From: Limisphaerales bacterium
GTDB lineage: Bacteria; Verrucomicrobiota; Verrucomicrobiia; Limisphaerales; UBA11358
Direction of reading: 5' to 3'
Assembly (NCBI GenBank): GCA_003139955.1
Contig: PLHK01000126.1
Location: 3,099-51,378 of the forward strand
DNA length: 48,280 nt
Shown here in pieces: positions 7,294-15,719 of this stretch (within the stretch, counting starts at the first letter, position 1; each line of letters opens with the position of its first letter). A model generated the notes under the pieces. It was not told where the DNA came from. It ran no database searches and was given only the letters and a program-made list of their open reading frames with translations. Position numbers and translations under genes: made by a program.

Positions 7294-7989
7294 TCATGTG
7301 TCGGTCGCCATAAAACGGTAGCCGACGCCCAGTTCAGTAAAAATCAATTCCGGCGATTCCGGGTTGCTTTCCAATTTCTCACGAAGATGCGCGATGTAAA
7401 CACGCAGGTAGTGCGTGTCGTTTTCATGGCCCACACCCCAGACTTCCTGGAGAATCTGCCGATGCGTCAAAACTTTTCCGGCGTGCCGCGCGAGCAACCG
7501 CAGCAAATCGTATTCGATCTTGGAAAGCTTCACTTCCTTGCCGCCGACCGTCACGCACCGCGTCGCCAAATCCACCACCAGATTTTTGGCGGTGACCACG
7601 GCGGCTTCCTCGGTCTTGGTGGAACGCCGCAACGCCACGCGCAGGCGGGCGAGCAGTTCATCCGTGTTGAACGGCTTGGTCACATAGTCGTCTGCGCCGG
7701 CATCGAGCGCGGTGACCTTGCCTTTCTCATCGTCCTGCACGGACAAAATGATGACCGGGGTGTGGCTCCATTCGCGTAGCCGACGCAACACTTCCTGACC
7801 GGAAAAATCCGGCAGTCCGATATCCAGAATCACCAGTGCCGGCCGATGCTGCGCGGCCAGCACCAAACCTTCCCGCCCGCCCGCGGCGGACAGCACGTGA
7901 TAGTTGTTTGCCTCCAGCGTGACGGTCAGCAACCGGCGGATTTGCGGCTCATCGTCCACGATCAACACCCATGGTTTTTCGGCATTCAT
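7294..7989 (-). CDS. kdpE: KdpE, response regulator of the potassium operon
   Basis: A 231-residue OmpR/PhoB-type response regulator. The receiver domain spans residues ~7-120, with the acidic pocket VDDE, the phosphoacceptor Asp56 in LVILDIGLPD, a conserved Thr/Ser position in VIILSVQDD, and Lys in DYVTKPFN. The winged-helix DNA-binding domain spans ~135-229 and shows LSKIEYDLLRLLARHAGKVL, WGVGHENDTHYLRVYIAHLR and GVGYRF. The residues after the receiver domain are typical of KdpE. Its start overlaps the kdpD stop by 4 nt, so the kinase and regulator are made together. It is expected to activate kdp transcription at low potassium or high osmolarity, probably through the direct repeat at 15525-15542. 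Confidence 0.95.
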   Translation of the reverse strand: MNAEKPWVLIVDDEPQIRRLLTVTLEANNYHVLSAAGGREGLVLAAQHRPALVILDIGLPDFSGQEVLRRLREWSHTPVIILSVQDDEKGKVTALDAGADDYVTKPFNTDELLARLRVALRRSTKTEEAAVVTAKNLVVDLATRCVTVGGKEVKLSKIEYDLLRLLARHAGKVLTHRQILQEVWGVGHENDTHYLRVYIAHLREKLESNPESPELIFTELGVGYRFMATDT

Positions 7990-10661
7990 TCTTTTTCTTC
8001 CGGCACCGGCGGCAGTTTGGTCAGCGGCAACTTCACGGTGAAAACCGCGCCGCCGCCCGCGCGATTTTCTGCGCTGACGCTGCCATTTTGCGCTTCGGTA
8101 AACCCTTTGACGAGCGACAAGCCAATGCCCGTTCCGCCAGCCACCGCAGCGGGGCCGCGCTGAAAACGGTCGAACAAACGCGCCGCGTCACCGGCCGGCA
8201 AACCGGGACCGTTGTCGGCCACACGCAAAACCAGTTGATCCGCTTCCGCGCGCGCGAAAAATTCGATGTTCGTTCCCGCCGACGTGTGAATGGCGGCGTT
8301 ACCGAGCAGGTTCACCAAAATTTGTTCGGTCAAAACGGCGTCCAGTTTCACTGGCGGAAAATCGGGTGGAAAATCAATTTTAATTTCATGCCGGTTTAAA
8401 ATACCGCCGAGATTCTGCACAGCCGCGCGCACCAAATCGCGCAGGTCGTGCCAGTCGGCATTCATCCGCAGATGGCCGGCTTCGAGACGCGAAAGGTCAA
8501 GGAGATTTTGCACCAGCCGGTTGAGTCGCCGCGTGGCTTCGTCGAGTTCAACCGTAAGTGTTTTTTGCGCGGAATTGAGTTCGCCCGCCGCGCGCAAGCC
8601 GCTGGCCACGCTGCTGATGGCCGCGAGCGGCGTGCGCAATTCGTGCGAAACGGAATTCAAGAGCATCGTGCCCATGCGTTCGGATTCGGCGAGAAACTTT
8701 GCCTGCGTCTCCGTGTCGCGCAACCGCTCGCGATCAAAAACCAGCGCGATCTGCCGGATGAAGGCATCGAGCAAATCGCGTTGCGCGGGCGACAGTGGCG
8801 GCGCGTCGTGAAACCGCAGACTCAACACGCCGGTCGCGCGCGCGCCGGCGACGAGCGGCAGATGCAAGCCTTCGCTGGCCGGCAAATTATCCGTGCCGCG
8901 CCCGGCCGCCTGCCGCTGCTGAAACGCCCACGCGGCGACGGTTTGTTCTTTATCCGAAAGCGCCCACGTGCTGGCGAAATAATTGGTGACCGGAGCCGCC
9001 TGTGATTCATCCGGCAACGACAAAGCGACGTCCGCACTAAATGTCTTGCCGACCTGCTGGATGACGACCGCCAGAAGTTGCGCGAGGTCGGGCGATTCTG
9101 CGAGTTCGCGCGTGAGCAGATACAACGCCGTCGCGCGTTGCTCGCGTTGGCGCTCGGCAGTCTGTTGGGCGCGAATCCGCGCTGTCAATTGTCCCAGCAC
9201 CAGCGCCACGATGAAATACATCGCGAACATCATGCCGTCCTGAAAATTCGTGATGTAAAATGTGTAGCGCGGCGGCAGAAAGAAAAAATTCCACAGCAGC
9301 GCGCTCAACGTCGCCGCAAAGAAAACCGGCCCACGACCGACGAACAACGCCAGCACCACGACCGCGAGCAGATACGTCAGCGCCAGTGCGTAAAAGCCGA
9401 CGAACTGATCCAGCACCGCGTTCAATCCGGTGACGCCAGCCACGACGCCCGCCACCGAGGTGTAGGTGCGAAAATCTATTTTCCAGAAATTTTCCTGTCG
9501 GATTGGACGGCTCGAAAATTTTTCGCCTTCGGCGCGCACAACGTGAACATCAATCTGTCCGCTCTCGCGAATCAAACGGTTCAGCACCGAGCCGCCGCGA
9601 AACAATTCGGTCACGCGCCCGGCCGCCGGTTTGCCTACGACGATCTGCGTGGCGTTCTGTTCGCGCGCCATCCGCAAGATGCCGCGCACCACGTCGTCGT
9701 CGGTCGTGGTGATGATTTCCGCGCCCAGTTCGCGCGCGAGCGCAAGATGTTTTGCCAAACGCGCCTGATCTTCGTCCGACAAAGTCCGCGTGGATTCGAC
9801 ATAAACGGCGAGCCACGCGGCGTGCAATTCGCCCGCGAGCCGGCGCGTCCAGCGCACGAGCGAAGCGGAAGTGGGACTGGCGCTGACAGCAACGAGCAGC
9901 CGCTGGCCGGATTTCCATGGCGTGCCGGTGCCGTGCGCGCGACGTTCCGCGAGCACATCCTGGCCGACGTGTTCCGCCGTGAAACGCAACGCCAACTCGC
10001 GCAGCGCGGACAAATTTCCCGCGCGAAAAAATCGATCCTGCGCGGTGGCGGCGCGTTCGGGCAGATAAACTTTTCCGGCCGCCAGCCGGGCGCGCAAATC
10101 GTCCGGCGGCAAATCCACCAGCTCAAATTCCGCATCGGTCAGCGCCGTGTCCGGCACGGTTTCGTGAATCGTGACGCCGGTGATTTGCGCGACGGCTTCC
10201 GCGCGGCTTTCAAGATGCTGGATGTTGAGCGTGGTGAAAACATCCATGCCCGCGTTGAGCAGTTCGAGTACGTCCTGATAGCGTTTGGGGTGACGCGATT
10301 CCGGCGCGTTGGAATGCGCAAACTCATCCACAAGAATCAATTTTGGTTTGCGGGCGAGCGCGGCATCGAGATCGAATTCGCTCAACTGAATGCCGCGATA
10401 TTCGATTTGCCGGCGGGGAATTGTCGGTAAGCCTTCGGCGAGCGCATCAGTTTCCTTGCGGCCGTGCGTTTCGAGATAGCCGATGACGACATCGCGGCCG
10501 GCGGCGAATTCGCGGCGCGCGGCTTCGAGCATCGCGTAGGTCTTGCCCACGCCAGCGCACATGCCGAGAAAAACTTTCAGCCGACCGCGCTGCTGCCGCG
10601 CTTCATCGCGCTGCAACGCGGCGAGCAACGCATCGGGATTGGGGCGGTCGCGTTCGGTCAC
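7986..10661 (-). CDS. kdpD: KdpD, potassium/osmotic sensor histidine kinase
   Basis: A 891-residue membrane sensor kinase with the complete KdpD architecture. The N-terminal KdpD domain (~25-235) contains the Walker A motif GMCAGVGKT at residues 33-41, GYLETHGRKET and VDEFAHSNAP. Then follow a USP-like domain (~245-370), the DUF4118 four-helix membrane region (~400-500), a GAF-like segment (~515-650), and the kinase core with His673 in NSVSHELRTPLA. The ATPase boxes are NLLGNAAIHTS, DNGPGLP and GGTGIGLSLV. The start codon is GTG. It phosphorylates KdpE and lies downstream of kdpC and a 33-residue ORF, all on the same strand. Confidence 0.96.
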   Translation of the reverse strand: MTERDRPNPDALLAALQRDEARQQRGRLKVFLGMCAGVGKTYAMLEAARREFAAGRDVVIGYLETHGRKETDALAEGLPTIPRRQIEYRGIQLSEFDLDAALARKPKLILVDEFAHSNAPESRHPKRYQDVLELLNAGMDVFTTLNIQHLESRAEAVAQITGVTIHETVPDTALTDAEFELVDLPPDDLRARLAAGKVYLPERAATAQDRFFRAGNLSALRELALRFTAEHVGQDVLAERRAHGTGTPWKSGQRLLVAVSASPTSASLVRWTRRLAGELHAAWLAVYVESTRTLSDEDQARLAKHLALARELGAEIITTTDDDVVRGILRMAREQNATQIVVGKPAAGRVTELFRGGSVLNRLIRESGQIDVHVVRAEGEKFSSRPIRQENFWKIDFRTYTSVAGVVAGVTGLNAVLDQFVGFYALALTYLLAVVVLALFVGRGPVFFAATLSALLWNFFFLPPRYTFYITNFQDGMMFAMYFIVALVLGQLTARIRAQQTAERQREQRATALYLLTRELAESPDLAQLLAVVIQQVGKTFSADVALSLPDESQAAPVTNYFASTWALSDKEQTVAAWAFQQRQAAGRGTDNLPASEGLHLPLVAGARATGVLSLRFHDAPPLSPAQRDLLDAFIRQIALVFDRERLRDTETQAKFLAESERMGTMLLNSVSHELRTPLAAISSVASGLRAAGELNSAQKTLTVELDEATRRLNRLVQNLLDLSRLEAGHLRMNADWHDLRDLVRAAVQNLGGILNRHEIKIDFPPDFPPVKLDAVLTEQILVNLLGNAAIHTSAGTNIEFFARAEADQLVLRVADNGPGLPAGDAARLFDRFQRGPAAVAGGTGIGLSLVKGFTEAQNGSVSAENRAGGGAVFTVKLPLTKLPPVPEEKE

Positions 10662-10698
10662 GGATTTAGCTTAATGAATCCATGGCAAAATTCAGCTT

Positions 10699-10800
10699 TT
10701 ACTTTTTGGGCGGCCCCAAACGCTTCAACGCCCAACTGGAGAGCAAGGCGATGCCGAAGGTGCCCACAATCAAATAGACGAACACTTTCAGCTCGTTCAT
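10699..10800 (-). CDS. 33-residue membrane mini-protein between kdpC and kdpD
   Basis: An ATG-started frame of 33 codons beginning MNELKVFVYLIVGTFGIALL and ending RLGPPKK. It has one predicted transmembrane helix of about 18 residues, followed by a basic tail, so the C-terminus would face the cytoplasm. It lies in the 197-bp gap between kdpC and kdpD, 58 bp after kdpC and 37 bp before kdpD, on the same strand. The length and design are similar to KdpF, but a separate kdpF exists at 15292-15375. It could be a second small subunit, a KdpD regulator peptide, or an unrelated small protein. I recognise no family. Confidence 0.65.
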   Translation of the reverse strand: MNELKVFVYLIVGTFGIALLSSWALKRLGPPKK

Positions 10801-10858
10801 GGATTTAGTTTCGCAGTGATGTGCCGGTTGCGCACATGAATGAAATTTTTGCGTAAAA

Positions 10859-11449
10859 CTATTTCCCCGCCAGGGCATCGAGCGCGAGATTGAGCGCCAG
10901 CACGTTCACGCCCGGCTCGCCCAGAATTCCAAAGTCGGCGGGATCCGTGTTCGCGCGGACGAGCGATTGCACTTTTTCCAACGGCAAGTTTCGCGCCTTT
11001 GCGACTCGCGGCGCTTGCAGATCGGCGTTGCGGAGACTGATGTGCGGGTCGAGTCCGCTACCGGAAGCTGTTACAGCATCAGCGGGCACGAGCGCGTTTG
11101 TTGCTAGATTATTTTGCGAGCGATAATCGGAGATACGCTGGGTGATGGCCGCGACTAGGTTCGACGAAGTCGGGCCGAGGTTGCTGCCGCCGGAACTCGT
11201 GGCGTCGTAGCCGTTGCCCGCCGCCGACGGTCGCGACTGAAAATATTTATCCAAAGTGAACTGCTGACCGAGCAGCCGCGAGCCGCGAATGGTTCCATCC
11301 TTGTCCACGAGCAAGCTGCCGTTGGCCTTGTCGTGGAAAAGAACTTGACCGAGCCCAAAAACGACTAGTGGATAAATGCCGCAGCACACGATAGCCATCA
11401 TCAGCGTGGACATGACCGCACCGCGAATTTCATTAAAAAAAAATTTCAT
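10859..11449 (-). CDS. kdpC: KdpC, potassium-transporting ATPase subunit C
   Basis: A 196-residue protein with one N-terminal membrane helix (MMAIVCCGIYPLVVFGLGQV) and a periplasmic domain. Family motifs include GSRLLGQQF, YFQSRPSAAGNGYDATSSGG, SNLGPTS, AVTASGSGLDPHIS and the C-terminal NVLALNLALD. KdpC is the single-span subunit that stabilises the KdpFABC complex and supports potassium affinity. It starts 3 nt after kdpB, consistent with coupled translation. Confidence 0.96.
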   Translation of the reverse strand: MKFFFNEIRGAVMSTLMMAIVCCGIYPLVVFGLGQVLFHDKANGSLLVDKDGTIRGSRLLGQQFTLDKYFQSRPSAAGNGYDATSSGGSNLGPTSSNLVAAITQRISDYRSQNNLATNALVPADAVTASGSGLDPHISLRNADLQAPRVAKARNLPLEKVQSLVRANTDPADFGILGEPGVNVLALNLALDALAGK

Positions 11450-11452
11450 AAA

Positions 11453-13465
11453 TCAAACGAGTTTCAAAGAGGTGATGATGACGTCAATGATCTTGATGCC
11501 GACGAATGGGATAACGACGCCACCGAAACCGTAGATCAGCAGGTTGCGCTGCAAAATGGCCAGCGCGCCGATGGGTTTGAACGCCACGCCGCGCAATGCG
11601 AGCGGAATCAGCGCGATGATGATGAGCGCGTTGAAAATCACGGCGCTCAAGATCGCACTATCGGGATTGTGCAGGCGCATGACGTTGAGTGGCGAAATCG
11701 CCGGGAACGTGACCATTAACATCGCCGGAATGATCGCAAAATATTTCGCCACGTCGTTAGCGATACTGAAAGTTGTCAGCGAACCGCGCGTGATCAAAAG
11801 TTGTTTTCCGATTTCGATGACTTCAAGCAGCTTCGTCGGATTCGAATCGAGGTCAATCATGTTGCCCGCTTCCTTCGCGGCCTGCGTGCCCGTGTTCATC
11901 GCCACGCCGACATCGGCCTGCGCGAGCGCGGGCGCGTCGTTCGTGCCGTCGCCGATCATCGCCACCATGCGGCCACCGGTTTGTTCGCGGCGAATGAGCG
12001 CAAGTTTGTCCTCCGGTTTTGCCTCGGCGAGAAAATCATCCACGCCCGCCTCGGCTGCGATCGCGGCGGCGGTTAATTTATTGTCGCCCGTGATCATAAT
12101 GGTTTTGATGCCCATTTTGCGAAGCTGCGCAAAACGTTCCTTGATGCCGCCTTTGACGACATCCTTGAGGTGAATCACGCCGAGAACTTTTTCGCGCGTG
12201 GCGACGACCAGCGGCGTGCCGCCGGAACGTGAAATGTTTTCCACCGCGCGCTCGACCGGCGCAGGCATCGGTGAAGAAACAAAACTGCGAATCGCATCCG
12301 TCGCGCCCTTGCGATACTGCACGCCGAGCAAATCCACGCCGCTCATGCGGGTTTGCGCGGTGAACTTGATGAAGCTCGCGCCGTCCATTTCGTGAATCTG
12401 CCGTTCGCGGATGCCAAATTTTTTCGCCAGCACCACGACGCTGCGGCCTTCGGGCGTTTCGTCGGCGAGCGACGATAATTGCGCGGCGGCGGCGATTTCC
12501 TGTTCGGTCACGCCGGGGGCGGGAATAAATTCCGTCGCCTGCCGGTTGCCGAGCGTGATCGTTCCGGTTTTGTCCAAAAGCAAAACGTCCACGTCGCCGG
12601 ACGCTTCGACGGCGCGGCCGCTCATCGCGAGAACATTGCGCTGAAGCAGACGATCCATGCCGGCGATACCGATGGCGCTCAACAAACCGCCGATGGTAGT
12701 CGGAATCAAACAGACCAGCAGCGCGACCAGCACGGGCACGGAAAAATTCGCGGCGGAGTAAATGCCGAACGGCTTGAGCGTCACGCACACGAGCAGAAAA
12801 ATGACCGTGAGCGCGGCGAGCAAAATCGTTAGCGCGATTTCATTCGGCGTCTTCTGGCGTTGCGCGCCTTCGACAAGCGCAATCATGCGGTCGAGAAAAC
12901 CCTCGCCGGGATTGACGGAAATGCGGATTTTGATTTCGTCGGACAACACGCGCGTGCCGCCGGTGACGGCGCTGCGGTCGCCGCCACTTTCGCGGATGAC
13001 GGGCGCGGATTCGCCGGTGATGGCAGATTCGTCCACGCTCGCCGCACCTTCAATCACGTCGCCGTCGGCGGGAATCACCTCGCCCGCGCGCACAATCACG
13101 ATGTCGTCCTTGCGTAATTCAGTGGCGCTGATTTCTTCGATGCCATTTTTCCCGAGCCGCCGCGTTTTCGTGAGCACGCGCGCTTTACGCAAAGCCTGCG
13201 CCTGCGCCTTGCCGCGACCTTCGGCCATCGCTTCAGCGAAATTGGCGAACAGCACGGTGAACCACAGCCACAGCGCGATCTGCGCGATGAAGCAGCGATC
13301 CGCCGTGGCGGTGAAAATATCCACCGTCGTCACCGCCGCGCCGACCATCGTGACGAACATGACGGGATTTTTTACCATCAGGCGCGGGTCGAGTTTCTTG
13401 AACGAGTCCGCGATCGCCGGCCCGGCGATGTTCCAGTCGAAAAGCGAAGGAGCTTTGTGAGTCAT
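11453..13465 (-). CDS. kdpB: KdpB, potassium-transporting P-type ATPase subunit
   Basis: A 670-residue P-type ATPase, the catalytic subunit that hydrolyses ATP to drive potassium uptake through KdpA. Motifs include the actuator [11 protein letters not shown], the phosphorylation motif DKTGT at Asp298, KGATD in the nucleotide-binding domain, and [20 protein letters not shown] in the hinge. About seven membrane helices are visible. The length fits the usual ~680 residues. It lies 17 bp behind kdpA and directly before kdpC. Confidence 0.97.
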   Translation of the reverse strand: MTHKAPSLFDWNIAGPAIADSFKKLDPRLMVKNPVMFVTMVGAAVTTVDIFTATADRCFIAQIALWLWFTVLFANFAEAMAEGRGKAQAQALRKARVLTKTRRLGKNGIEEISATELRKDDIVIVRAGEVIPADGDVIEGAASVDESAITGESAPVIRESGGDRSAVTGGTRVLSDEIKIRISVNPGEGFLDRMIALVEGAQRQKTPNEIALTILLAALTVIFLLVCVTLKPFGIYSAANFSVPVLVALLVCLIPTTIGGLLSAIGIAGMDRLLQRNVLAMSGRAVEASGDVDVLLLDKTGTITLGNRQATEFIPAPGVTEQEIAAAAQLSSLADETPEGRSVVVLAKKFGIRERQIHEMDGASFIKFTAQTRMSGVDLLGVQYRKGATDAIRSFVSSPMPAPVERAVENISRSGGTPLVVATREKVLGVIHLKDVVKGGIKERFAQLRKMGIKTIMITGDNKLTAAAIAAEAGVDDFLAEAKPEDKLALIRREQTGGRMVAMIGDGTNDAPALAQADVGVAMNTGTQAAKEAGNMIDLDSNPTKLLEVIEIGKQLLITRGSLTTFSIANDVAKYFAIIPAMLMVTFPAISPLNVMRLHNPDSAILSAVIFNALIIIALIPLALRGVAFKPIGALAILQRNLLIYGFGGVVIPFVGIKIIDVIITSLKLV

Positions 13466-13482
13466 AAAAAATTTGGCAAAGA

Positions 13483-15282
13483 TTAAAACAGTTTTCCCTG
13501 AAGCATCAGGAAGTGCTCGACGATCGGGCCAAGCGCAAGGCAGGGAAGAAAATTCAGCGCGCCGACGAGCAGCACCGTGCCGAGCAATAGAATTACAAAT
13601 GTCCCGCCCGATACCGGAAACGTGCCGCCGCTGGCCGGGGAAATTTTCTTGGCCGCGAGCGCGCCAGCCAGCGCCATGATCGGCACGATCATCAGAAAAC
13701 GCCCGAACAGCATGGCGATTCCGAGCGTCGTGTTATACCACGGCGTGTTGGCGCTCAAGCCGGCGAAGGCACTACCGTTGTTGCCGACGCACGACGAATA
13801 GGCGTAAAGAATTTCGCTCAAGCCATGCGGACCGTTGTTGTTCAAGCCGGTCAAACCCCATTGGCTCACGGACGCCCAGGCCGCGAAGCCGAGAATCGTC
13901 AGGCAAAGAATCAGCAGCGAAAGCATCGCCATTTTAACTTCAAACGATTGAATTTTTTTGCCGAGATATTCCGGCGTACGCCCGACCATCAAGCCCGCGA
14001 TAAAAACTGCGAGCACGACGAACACGAGCATTCCATAAAGTCCCGCGCCGACACCGCCGATGATGATTTCGCCGAGCTGGATGTTGAACAGCGGCACAAA
14101 ACCGCCGAGCGGCGTGAAGGAATCGTGCATCGCATTGACCGCGCCGCAGGATGCGTCGGTGGTGACGGTAGCGAACAAGGCGGAATTGAAAATGCCGAAG
14201 CGAACTTCCTTGCCTTCCATGTTGCCATCGGCGGCGGCGATGCCGAGTTGTTGATGAATCGGATTACCTTTGGCTTCCGACCACCAGCACAGCAATGCGC
14301 CGCCGAGAAACAAAATCATCATCGCCGTCCAGATGGACCAGCCGTGGCCTTGATTTTTTGTCATGCGACCGAGGTAATACGTCAGCCCGCTGCCGATGGC
14401 GAAGATGGACAACATTTGCAAAAAGTTGGAAAGCGGCGTCGGATTTTCAAACGGGTGCGCGGCGTTGGCGTTCACATAGCCGCCGCCATTCGTGCCGAGC
14501 ATTTTGATCGCGATTTGCGAAGCCACCGGTCCTTGCACGATGGTTTGGTCGGTGACGATTTGATTTTGCATCACCGGATTTCCCGCTTTGTCGAGAACCG
14601 GTTTGCCATTCGCGTCGATTTCCGCGACGGAAATTGTCATCGGCTCCAGCAACTTCGCCTTGGTGTAAGGATTGAAATTTTGAATGATGCCTTGCGACAC
14701 GAGCACCAACGCGAACACGACGCACAACGGCAGCAGCAAATAATAAGTCGTGCGGATGAGATCCACCCAGAAATTGCCGAGCGTCGCCACCGAATGCCGC
14801 GCGATGCCACGCACCAGCGCCGCCGCCAGCGCGATGCCCGTGGCCGCCGAGCCGAAATTATGGATGACCAGCGCGACCATTTGCGAGAGATACGACATCG
14901 TGGCTTCGCCGGTGTAGCTCTGCCAGTTCGTGTTCGTTGTGAAACTGACAGCAGTATTAAAAGCGAGGTCCGGCGACAGCGCACCGAAGCCTTGCGGATT
15001 CAGCGGCAGATGATTTTGCAGCCGCAAAATGGCGTAAGTGAAAATGCAGCTCACCGCGCTGAACAGCAGCATGGCGATGGCATATTGTTTCCAATCCTGT
15101 TCGCGCTCGGCGTTCACGCCCATGAGGCGATAGGTGATTTTTTCCAGCGGTTTGAAAACCGGGTCAAACCACGTCCGGCCTTTTGGATCTAAAACCTGGC
15201 CGAGAAACAAGCCCATCGGTTTGGTGATGAGCGCGAGAATCGCGACGAACAATCCAAGTTGCAACCAATCAATTGAGCGCAT
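13483..15282 (-). CDS. kdpA: KdpA, potassium-binding and translocating subunit
   Basis: A 599-residue polytopic membrane protein (about ten helices) of the SKT/KtrB-like potassium-transporter fold. Selectivity-filter-like repeats are seen, e.g. [50 protein letters not shown] and [13 protein letters not shown]. The length is slightly above the ~560 of E. coli because of a longer loop around [20 protein letters not shown]. It is the membrane channel-like subunit of KdpFABC. It begins 9 bp after kdpF and 17 bp before kdpB. Confidence 0.97.
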   Translation of the reverse strand: MRSIDWLQLGLFVAILALITKPMGLFLGQVLDPKGRTWFDPVFKPLEKITYRLMGVNAEREQDWKQYAIAMLLFSAVSCIFTYAILRLQNHLPLNPQGFGALSPDLAFNTAVSFTTNTNWQSYTGEATMSYLSQMVALVIHNFGSAATGIALAAALVRGIARHSVATLGNFWVDLIRTTYYLLLPLCVVFALVLVSQGIIQNFNPYTKAKLLEPMTISVAEIDANGKPVLDKAGNPVMQNQIVTDQTIVQGPVASQIAIKMLGTNGGGYVNANAAHPFENPTPLSNFLQMLSIFAIGSGLTYYLGRMTKNQGHGWSIWTAMMILFLGGALLCWWSEAKGNPIHQQLGIAAADGNMEGKEVRFGIFNSALFATVTTDASCGAVNAMHDSFTPLGGFVPLFNIQLGEIIIGGVGAGLYGMLVFVVLAVFIAGLMVGRTPEYLGKKIQSFEVKMAMLSLLILCLTILGFAAWASVSQWGLTGLNNNGPHGLSEILYAYSSCVGNNGSAFAGLSANTPWYNTTLGIAMLFGRFLMIVPIMALAGALAAKKISPASGGTFPVSGGTFVILLLGTVLLVGALNFLPCLALGPIVEHFLMLQGKLF

Positions 15283-15291
15283 GATGATTCC

Positions 15292-15375
15292 TTAAAATTT
15301 TTCCGGTCGCAGCATCGCCACGACGAGATAGATGAACAGCAGCACCGAAATGCCACCCACAATGTAGTTTTCCAT
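15292..15375 (-). CDS. kdpF: KdpF, small stabilising subunit of the Kdp ATPase
   Basis: A 27-codon ORF starting MENYIVGGISVLLFIYLVVA and ending MLRPEKF, a single hydrophobic helix with the KdpF-type ending (LxxPE.F). It lies immediately upstream of kdpA with a 9-bp gap, the position of kdpF in known operons. KdpF is a one-helix peptide at the KdpA-KdpB interface that stabilises the complex. Spacing to the upstream mini-ORF is 2 bp. Confidence 0.92.
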   Translation of the reverse strand: MENYIVGGISVLLFIYLVVAMLRPEKF

Positions 15376-15377
15376 AA

Positions 15378-15461
15378 TCAAAGTTTGTCGCAAACGCAGG
15401 CGTAGATTCCGCTGGCCACAAAAAAAGCCGCGATGGTTCCGAGGTAAATCAAGTCAGTCAT
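15378..15461 (-). CDS. 27-residue membrane mini-protein upstream of kdpF
   Basis: ATG-started frame of 27 codons beginning MTDLIYLGTIAAFFVASGIY and ending ACVCDKL, one predicted transmembrane helix. It is the first ORF of the kdp operon and ends 2 bp before kdpF, so it is very probably translated with it. To my memory, short membrane ORFs of this kind ending in a Cys/Glu/Asp-rich tail precede kdpF in other phyla, but they have no settled function. It may be a leader peptide, an assembly factor or an extra small subunit. Confidence 0.7.
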   Translation of the reverse strand: MTDLIYLGTIAAFFVASGIYACVCDKL

Positions 15462-15518
15462 AAAGACGTCGTCACCTTGGCTGAAGAATCGCCAGTGAAC
15501 TAATCAAAACCGGGCTTC

Positions 15519-15545
15519 AATGTATTAAAACGGCGTTAAAACATT
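15519..15545. promoter_or_regulatory. Candidate KdpE box upstream of the kdp operon
   Basis: Two identical 7-mers TTAAAAC (15525-15531 and 15536-15542) are separated by 4 bp, giving an 11-bp period. This is the geometry of tandem half-sites bound by OmpR/PhoB-family regulators such as KdpE. The same bases are part of an imperfect 27-bp dyad with AATGT at the left edge and ACATT at the right edge. It lies 58-84 bp upstream of the first kdp ORF, in the right place for a promoter-proximal activator. The assignment to KdpE is inferred. Confidence 0.6.
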
Positions 15546-15605
15546 CGTTGGCATTTTTGATCTGCCATTGAGTTTGCCCGACGTGAAGAGTGACGTGGCG
15601 CGAAC

Positions 15606-15624
15606 TGCAATAATTAAAATTGCA
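15606..15624. repeat. AT-rich inverted repeat upstream of the kdp promoter
   Basis: TGCAAT and ATTGCA flank a 7-bp AT-only spacer. It lies in the 258-bp gap between rnr and the kdp operon. It could be a distal regulatory site or part of the rnr 3' region. No T-run follows it in the direction of rnr transcription, so a terminator is not favoured. Apart from this repeat and the candidate KdpE box, nothing else was recognised in this gap. Confidence 0.3.
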
Positions 15625-15719
15625 GCAGCAGAAAGTGCAAACGCATCACCCGCGCTAGCGTGAAGGAAAAAGCCGCATCAGCAAACCGGTAGAGTATTTA
15701 GGGACTGCCGATCTGAAGC

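Noticed and set aside
9078-10430. 450-codon plus-strand open frame opposite kdpD
   Set aside because: It is antisense to a gene with full KdpD domains, is very rich in Arg/Gln/His and has no family signal. It is a high-GC shadow frame.
13825-15192. 455-codon plus-strand open frame opposite kdpA
   Set aside because: The composition (Arg, His, Asp, Gln) is that of an antisense shadow; kdpA on the other strand is clear.
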